Source: Calliopum simillimum (taxonomy: Eukaryota; Arthropoda; Insecta; Diptera; Lauxaniidae). From it: a DNA stretch of 64,000 bases. The notes under the pieces were generated by a model. The model was not told the DNA's origin and ran no database searches. It worked only from the letters and a program-made list of their open reading frames with translations. Made by a program: the position numbers and the translations under genes. The DNA is taken from NCBI GenBank assembly GCA_951812925.1, contig OX638372.1, forward strand, positions 7,068,001 to 7,132,000, read 5' to 3'. This document shows positions 57,947 through 64,000 of the stretch, piece by piece. Position 1 is the first letter of the stretch. Each line of letters starts with the position of its first letter.

Positions 57947-58631
57947 CACTGAGCGAAATTAGTCGAAATAAGTTAAGGGCCACCTGTTTTTCGGATTTTT
58001 ATCTTCCAAACTCTGCTTTTTTTCAACTAAAAAAAAGTTTAAGAACGTGATACTTTTTTGCTTAACATTTTCGTGACACATTTTTTGGACACTTTTTTGT
58101 GTCACTTTTTTGCGACGCTTTTCGTTGCATTCCGCTATATCTCGGAAACTTAACAATATATTTTAATGAAATTTTGTAGGTAGATGCTGGATATGAATAT
58201 TTTATACTGAACAAAAAGTGGTCACAATTAGTTAAATGCCACCCCAATTTTTCGGATTTATGTCTTCTAAACTGTGCTCTTACTCAACAAAAAAATTTCG
58301 AAATTGCCACACTTTTTTGCTCAACATTTCTTTGACACTTTTTTTCGACACTTTTTGTTACATTCTCCTATATCTCGCAAACTATATAAGATATTTTAAT
58401 GAAATTTGGTATGATATGCCGAACATAAATACTATGCACTGCTAAAAAAGTGGATGAAATCACATAAGTACTGCGACTACTTTACAAATTTATGCCTCTC
58501 AAACAATGTCAATTTTCAACTAAAGATAATGGCAGTATAAAAAGAGGACTGTGTCATTTTACCTCAAAGTGTCACTTCAAAATTGTTTAGTGAGTTTTCC
58601 ACAAATCATGTAAACAATATTTTTTCCAGTG
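57947..58631. mobile_element. 685-bp element tipped CACTG with 260-bp tandem units
   Basis: CACTGAGCGAAA (57947) and the inverted right end CACTGGAAAAAA (ending 58631) are flanked by TA on both sides (57945-57946 and 58632-58633). Two good direct units start ACTGAGCGAAA (57948) and ACTGAACAAAA (about 58207), each with TTTTTCGGATTT, CTTTTTTGCT(T/C)AACATTT and TATATCTCG; a third partial unit starts near 58438. The TIR is short, so the boundaries are tentative. Confidence 0.6.
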
Positions 58632-59504
58632 TACTGTATTGCTTTTTTGCAATAAAACCAAAGCGTAAATTAGAAAAATATTTAAAAAAAACGTTCTAAA
58701 TAAAGTGCAAAGAAATACGTTAAGGTACGGAAACGGTAACGGTAGCGGAAACGGAAATTAAGCACTCGAGCAACAGTGACTGAAAGAAAGAAAGAAGAAA
58801 GAAAGCAACAAAAAAGAGAAAGAAAGAAATAAATAAAACGCTTAACAAAAACCAACATGAGCTAAAAGGACCTAACAACATCAGCAGCATCAACAATATT
58901 AAAAAATTTCCTACACTCAATGTATGTATGTATGTGTGTAATACAGCAACAACTACATAACAAAAGCAGCAACTAATCGAACATCAATAGCAGCAATAAA
59001 AACAACAACCATAACAACAATAGCTAGCAACTTCAGCAGCTAAACCAACAACGATTGCAAAACAGATTTTACAACAAAAGTTAAAGATTTTTCCCAATTG
59101 TTATTGTTGTAAGATTGACAAAACCAGCAACAACAACGCACACAGCAATTGTTGCTTTTGCCTGCAACAACGAATGTCTAGAATGCTGTTAACCACATGC
59201 TTTCACAACAACATTCAATGTTGGTAGCAACTTTAACGAAAAATGCTTTACTGCTGCAGTCAGTCGTTGGAAAGGTTCTCACTTCGAAGATTCATAAATT
59301 AAAAATAGACATTTAACAACAACAACATTAACATTGCTGCAGCCATATTGTCATCAATTTCATTATTGTCGTCGCTAGCAACATCATCATCAGCAACAAA
59401 ATTAAGTTCATTGTTTGGTTTCGAGTGTTTATTGCTGCAGCGAATTGAAAGAGTTTTGCGACAACAAACAGCAAAGTGTTTTTGGTTTCTTAACTATAAA
59501 GCTC
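58632..59504. other. non-coding, CAACAA/CAGCAG-rich DNA upstream of a gene
   Basis: From about 58720 repeats of the AT-rich type give way to sequence rich in GCAGCAAC and ACAACAAC with GCTGCAGTCAGTCG near 59254. TCAGTC at 59260 has only a partial DPE. The Leu-rich minus frame at 58720-58920 is an artefact of this composition. It is likely promoter-proximal DNA of the gene that starts downstream. Confidence 0.5.
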
Positions 59505-59535
59505 TATAAAAGGAACAACAACTGAAACTTCAGTT
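59505..59535 (+). promoter_or_regulatory. candidate TATA + initiator
   Basis: TATAAAAGG at 59505-59513 is followed by TTCAGTTT (59529-59536), matching the arthropod initiator TCAGTY with A+1 at 59532. The first T of the TATA box is then at about -27, a few bases closer than the usual -30/-31. Both motifs are strong individually and lie upstream of the coding exon at 61645. Confidence 0.45.
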
Positions 59536-60469
59536 TAAGGGATTCAACAAATAATAACAGTGCTTTGTTTTAATATTAAAGCATTCGGCATGCTTGAAAA
59601 ATCAAGCCACTTGATAAAGTAAGAGTCTTTTGTCAAAAAACTCAGCAAAATATTTAGTTTAATAATGTTTAAACAGATTCAGAAAAGTCGTTGGTCCCAA
59701 CATCTCAAGCACTATATGTACCATTTTGAAGATTTTGTTCGTATAGCGAAGATGCTACTACCTCATCTCGGACTACCACCATTTATTGATTGAAAAATAT
59801 AAATTGGCGCAATCTTTACCATTTCCTGAAACGGTGATTACTAAATCTGTGAGATGTTAAGGCTAGTAACTTAAGAAACTGTACGTTGACAAAATGGTTC
59901 TCGAATGAGGAATTCAAAATGCTATGCCAATCAGAAACATTTTGCTTAAAGTGCATGTTCATTGAAAAAATCAAAATTTTATTATCAAACTCACATGCAA
60001 TATAAATCAAAATTGTTGATATCTTGACCCAAAAAGTGCTTATAAAATAAAACACACAAGCTCATGCATCACTTCTTATTTACAGCGTAATATTTTTAAA
60101 TAAAATTTCCGACAGGCGCCATTTGTAAGCGAAAGTTTGTTGAAATAATGAAAGTAAGCAGAAGTTTAATGAAACTCATTCGCTTTATTGGTGCAGCACG
60201 TCTCAGTGTTGTTGCGAATTTTCTACATTTCATTTACATCAAGAAGCAAGTGTTTTCTTTCAAATTTGCCCAACGTTCTTAGCTGAAACTAGTACTGAAA
60301 CCGGCACTGGTATTGAAATGTACTGATATAGTACTGGTATCTTATTCATGACTACATTTTACACTTAAATACGTAACGTTCAAAACTTTGCTCAACTCAG
60401 TCGGATCAATTTAACGAAAAACTTTAAACAAAATCTTTCTCAACAGCTTTTTCTTTCGTTTTTTTACAG
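59536..60469 (+). other. upstream region ending in a splice acceptor
   Basis: No coding frame. CTTTTTCTTTCGTTTTTTTACAG, ending at 60469, is a textbook acceptor with a long polypyrimidine tract. If it is used, this stretch is intron (or contains an upstream exon starting at 59532 whose donor I could not choose). Further TCAGT initiator-like words lie at 60203 and 60397. Confidence 0.45.
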
Positions 60470-61644
60470 CTCTACAGCAAAAACTGCAAATTGCAATAAA
60501 TAATAAAAAGGACAGCAGAGCAACAGAGCAGCAATTCCTTAAAAAGCAAAATCCAACAAGCAAGGCAGCAACAGCCAATTGCAACCACAGCAACATCAAC
60601 ACCCACAGCAGCAAAAATACAAAAAACGCCTGAGAAATTAACAATAAGCGCTTTCGTACAAACACAGCGTGGGGTAACAGCAAAAGCAGCAGCAACAGCA
60701 AAAGCAGCAACATAGCAACGCCATCAATTAAAAACACAAGAAAAACGGACGATACAACGAACCAACGACAGCAGCAACAAAGAAGTGGCAAAGAAGAAGC
60801 TCCAGTGTGGGTGGTGTGGCATCGTAAAGGACATCAAACTCATTAAGGGTAGCAATGTACCAAAGAAGGAGAAGAACACGCACACGACGTAGCAACGGCA
60901 AACTGGCAGCTGCAATTGGCAGCAACAATTAAGCAAAGCAGAGCCAACAATATCAGGCAGCAGCAAAATTGCTTGTAGTAAGTAGCAGCAACAACTCATC
61001 ATTCAAGTGAGCGACCACCGTGCAACCAACCGACTGAATCTGACCAAAAACAACACCGCCACCACCTACGTCAACGCCTGCAGCGTAAAACGTCTGTTAG
61101 CGTGTCATAAAAAGCGGCCAACAGCAACAACAAGCAACATTTCCGTTTCCGACGTTTAACATCCGCAATCAATTGCAGTGGCAGTGGCAGCATAAGAAGC
61201 CAGAGCACAGCGAAAGCATAAAATAAATTGACAACAACAACAACAAGAAGCAAAGAAGAAGAACAACAATTTGCCAGCAATAGCGCCAATTATTCAGACG
61301 TTCTCCTCTTGTACATAATTTGCTTGTTTGCTGCTACTGCTGCTGCTCTGCTACTCCATTCATAGTTTTGGATACATCCTTTTTATTTTCAAATTGCTGG
61401 GCAAATATCCTGGTGGCGCTTTAGTGTTGTTGTTGTTGTGCTGTCTACACGCTGCTGCCAGCCATCTTGAACAAGATCTTCATCATTGTCATCATCAAGT
61501 ACAGCAATAGCAGCAATTTTTTGGGATCACTCGGCACTTTTATTGTCTTTAGTCCGGCTTTAACTACTCTTCTGCTATTTTTGTGACATCGGCGATAAAC
61601 ACACGAAGAGCAGCAACAGCAGCGGCGCAGCAGACGCGCAAACA
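60470..61644 (+). other. putative 5' untranslated part of coding exon, CAA/CAG-rich
   Basis: Runs from the acceptor AG (60468-60469) to the ATG at 61645. Made largely of GCAGCAACA-type triplets, typical of fly leaders. I found only one upstream ATG, at 60855, opening a 25-codon basic frame that ends at 60932 (MYQRRRRTRTRRSNGK, then a neutral tail). Near-absence of ATG over 1.1 kb supports an mRNA leader. Minus-strand Leu-rich frames of 66-126 codons here are translations of the CAG/CAA runs. Confidence 0.5.
60855..60932 (+). CDS. possible upstream ORF in the leader
   Basis: ATG at 60855 opens 25 codons and stops at 60930-60932. The first half is strikingly Arg-rich (QRRRRTRTRR). It is the only upstream ATG seen between the acceptor and the main start, so it could dampen translation of the downstream frame. 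There is no evidence that it makes a functional peptide; the composition is unusual for the surrounding CAA-rich DNA. Confidence 0.25.
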   Translation: MYQRRRRTRTRRSNGKLAAAIGSNN

Positions 61645-61723
61645 ATGAAGCACAGTCGTCCTTTGGATTGTTGCTGCTGCCGCTGGTTAACATTGCTGTT
61701 AGTTGCTTCGAGTATTATTTACG
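61645..61723 (+). CDS. first coding exon: signal peptide of a secreted/membrane protein (partial)
   Basis: ATG 61645 has a good fly start context (A at -3, CAAACA before it). The 26 codons read MKHSRPLDCCCCRW and then the hydrophobic LTLLLVASSIIY; the 27th codon is split after its first base (G) by the donor ACG|GTAAGTG at 61724. A short basic start, a 12-residue hydrophobic core and a small-residue zone fit a signal peptide. A phase-1 junction straight after the signal peptide is common in immunoglobulin-superfamily and other cell-surface genes, often with very long introns. The mature protein is outside the window, so the family cannot be named. The exon, with its leader, probably starts at 60470. 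Confidence 0.6.
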
Positions 61724-64000
61724 GTAAGTGCTGCTTAATATTTTCCATTTTCATCGTTTATGTGTTTCCATAATGTGGGGATAGATTGTATAGCGTAGTG
61801 AGTAGGGATGGAAGTAAAAATGTTGTTTTGGGTAATGTCGGATTATTATTACGTTCGGCCATTAAATGAATACCCAAAATGCACAAAAGGGGAGTTTGTT
61901 AACTTTCAAATACATTTGAGATAAAGCCCATCCTACCTAGACTCGGCCATCTGCCCATTCTTGGATCCATACTCTCTTGCCTTTGATATTTTCAACAAAC
62001 GAAAGTGTCACTCCTTTATTTCTCGGATCTCATTTGCTTCGCCATCGGAGTCTGGTTGGATTGAGTCGGTATCGTTTTTTCCATCTGTGTCGGTAGTCAG
62101 CATTCATGGCTTGTCCTCCTGCCTCTAATAAGACTGTGGTGAGGGCGTGGCGATCTTGTCTTCGTTAGTGACGGCTGGGCCTTCGGCTGGGACAGTAATT
62201 TTTCAGTTGCCTTACCGTCACTACTCTCGTGGCTTTAAGCGCGTGAGTTTATTTGTTTTTCCCTATGCCTTCGCTCTGTGGCGTGTCTCGGCGTTTTCCT
62301 GCTTTCGCATACGTGAAGTTTGGCACCACTCTGGATTTATCTCGTCATCGCGATAGGTTAGAGCTTGAAGCAAAGTAAGCTTGTACGGGTTGTTTTTTTG
62401 TTGCTGGTATGGTTCTACTCATCAGCTCTACCCAGTCGACGGTGGTCAGGAAACCATAGTACTTTATCTCATTTCCGCGGTCTCTGCAGCCCTTCAGCGA
62501 TTTTGGCCACATCGTCAAGTTGGATTTCCGGCATTGGAATTTATTTGATGGCGAAGAGTTTGCTCTTATCATCTCTGGATCTCTTCTGTGCCTGGAACAT
62601 TTTCCCGAAAAACCATTCGCTGAGTAGCCAAATTCTTCCAAAATCCTCTGACGTCAACCGGATGCTATCTTTTGGGTATGAAAGCAACACACCTATTGGC
62701 TTTACCGTATTTTGGGGCATATTGGCCAGAACGACAGCTCCTTTTATGATACTATGGCTAGCACAGTCGTCATGGCCAGAACTCAGTGACTTGTCGATGG
62801 ATGCAGCTTGGTAGATGAGTCGGCTATGAAGGTGGACTGGCCTTGACATGTGTCTTCGTTGTCGTTTGATCGTGTTGTGCTGCTGATGTTGAATTGTCAT
62901 ATTGTTGTGTTTGTGGCTATGTTGATGCCTTGTTTTGTATTTGTGATGAACCCTGGATGCCGACGACTATACTTCGGCTAACCAAGAACAGGTCCGTTAC
63001 ATCAGTTTATCGGTTTTTTGCATTTTCTTGCCCAGCAATCTTTTCCAATTGACATTTGGGATATCGGCTTTAAAGTAGATATTTATTCCAAACCAAAGAT
63101 GTTGCTCAAAAATTCCAGAAGAATTGAAAATTTAATAATTGAAAAAATGTGTCACATCTCTAGCATTTCCCACACATGTGTGTACATTTGTGGGCTCTTC
63201 TGTTATTTATGACACTCACTTACATGCTTCAGTTATTGCTGTTGCTCTGTTTGCTGTTGCCGTTCTTCATTGATATTGCTGATGTTGTTCTTCGTTTTGT
63301 TGTTACCGAAATTGTAGTCCCATTTGTATACCATGTTGCTGTTGCTGTTGAATCATTTATGTTTGCTTCTGTCATGATCTGCTGCTGACATAACTGCCAC
63401 GGTAGAGGCACCAGCAGCAAAACCAATAGCGGCAGCATTCCTGTTGCTGTTGATGTTTGTGCGTTGACTAAAATATTACGCTGCGATGTTGCTTTGTAAT
63501 GGTGTGAAAATGTTAATTACATTTTGCCTGTGTATACGCATGCATTGGTGGTTGGATACTCGTATGTAACTGTGGGTGTGTGTGTTGGAACATGCCTACT
63601 TAGCGGTTTCGGTAAGCAATGAATGAAATAGTGCTTTGTTTATTTGCTTCAGCAGTTTTCTTTGTTTTTGTTTAATATTCAGCTCATGTTTACTCATCAT
63701 TTGTTATCCAAGGACCTACTACCTACTTCTATAAGGATACTTAGTTAATCATTTCTCAACAAGCATCTAATTATCTCGTGCGGCGGAGTATTTGCATGTG
63801 GAACCACATCAATGTCTTTGATTTTAGCGTGTGTAATGGTTGAGCTTTCGATTAAGGTAATGGTTTTAATTGTTAGGTAGCGTGTATTTGTAAAAAGCTT
63901 CAGGTAATAGATATGCACATTAGTTGGTAAAGAATATTTAAATATTTGGGGTTCCATTGTTTTGCTTTTGATAATTTAAAGGTACAAGTAAGATAAGGTA
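61724..64000 (+). other. intron (start) of the signal-peptide gene
   Basis: Begins with the consensus donor GTAAGTG and continues past the window end. No acceptor followed by a convincing coding exon was found before 64000. It contains (CTGTTG)n-type stretches at 63225-63470 and the GC-richer block at 62080-62900 described separately; the rest is ordinary AT-rich intronic DNA. Confidence 0.5.
62080..62900 (-). pseudogene. GC-richer, coding-like block of unknown origin
   Basis: About 820 bases with clearly higher GC and balanced codon-like composition, unlike the flanks. The minus strand has overlapping frames at 62541-62900 (119 codons, including HDDCASHSIIKGAVVLANMP and LTSEDFGRIWLLSEWF) and 62345-62641 (98 codons). 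One could pass from the first to the second by a single frame change near 62600, giving a split coding region of about 190 codons. The plus strand has a 149-codon frame over the same place. I recognise no domain. It may be a decayed retroelement or retrogene piece sitting in the intron; strand and nature are uncertain. Confidence 0.35.

Noticed and set aside
60411..61693. Leu/Cys-rich minus-strand frames of 66-126 codons
   Set aside because: Antisense of CAA/CAG triplet runs in the putative leader; they overlap one another in different frames and show no conserved domain.
1..64000. CRISPR array, operons, ribosome binding sites or a prokaryotic system
   Set aside because: The composition, splice signals, LINE, mariner and triplet-repeat content are those of an insect nuclear genome; the spaced repeats lack constant direct repeats with unique spacers.

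Overview
This window is insect genomic DNA: very AT-rich, eukaryotic, almost without protein-coding genes and full of transposon remnants. Runs of CAA/CAG triplets, ATACATACATATG-type microsatellites, a mariner element, jockey-type LINE fragments and the CACAATGGGCCCA-type LINE 3' end point to a higher (cyclorrhaphan) fly. A tephritid is my guess, but the sequence alone does not prove the family. No bacterial or organelle features were seen. Most open frames are chance or lie inside repeats.

Host-gene signals are few. The best is at the right end. A strong splice acceptor at about 60469 is followed by a CAA/CAG-rich leader, an ATG at 61645, a 26-codon signal peptide and a GTAAGTG donor at 61724. 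This looks like the first coding exon of a secreted or membrane protein; the gene then runs off the window through an intron of more than 2.2 kb. A TATA plus initiator pair lies at 59505-59534. A second possible promoter (initiator plus DPE at correct spacing) lies near 10197, followed by a GTGAGT donor at 10453. If both ends belong to one gene, the intron between them would be about 50 kb and most of the window would be intronic. That link is inference.

The rest is a repeat landscape. LINE material: a 5'-truncated, poly(A)-tailed non-LTR retrotransposon with an open reverse-transcriptase frame (27336-28894), plus three decayed LINE pieces (6255-6540 minus, 21270-21560 minus, 54662-55110 plus). 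DNA transposons: a broken mariner with TIRs and TA duplications (34244-35492), several small TIR elements (19924-20594, 30179-30538, 31447-32595, 41514-42375, 46110-46578, 47533-48024, 57947-58631) and large foldback elements (15288-15585, 44200-45020, 48554-50908, 52091-52770), some with other elements nested inside. Four SINE-like pieces carry tRNA A/B-box motifs (12505, 14965, 43740, 52940).

Tandem repeats: a dispersed satellite-like family built from 19-bp monomers in groups of three (57 bp), present in four blocks and in both orientations (23.3-24.2, 26.0-26.8, 35.5-36.7 and 40.3-40.7 kb); a 290-bp pure (GGAGA)n mirror repeat directly abutting one of these blocks (40731-41020); a 17-bp minisatellite (4376-4443); and 140-bp (17.9-18.4 kb) and 260-bp (58 kb) tandem blocks. 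All calls rest on reading the sequence by eye; no alignments or searches were run.
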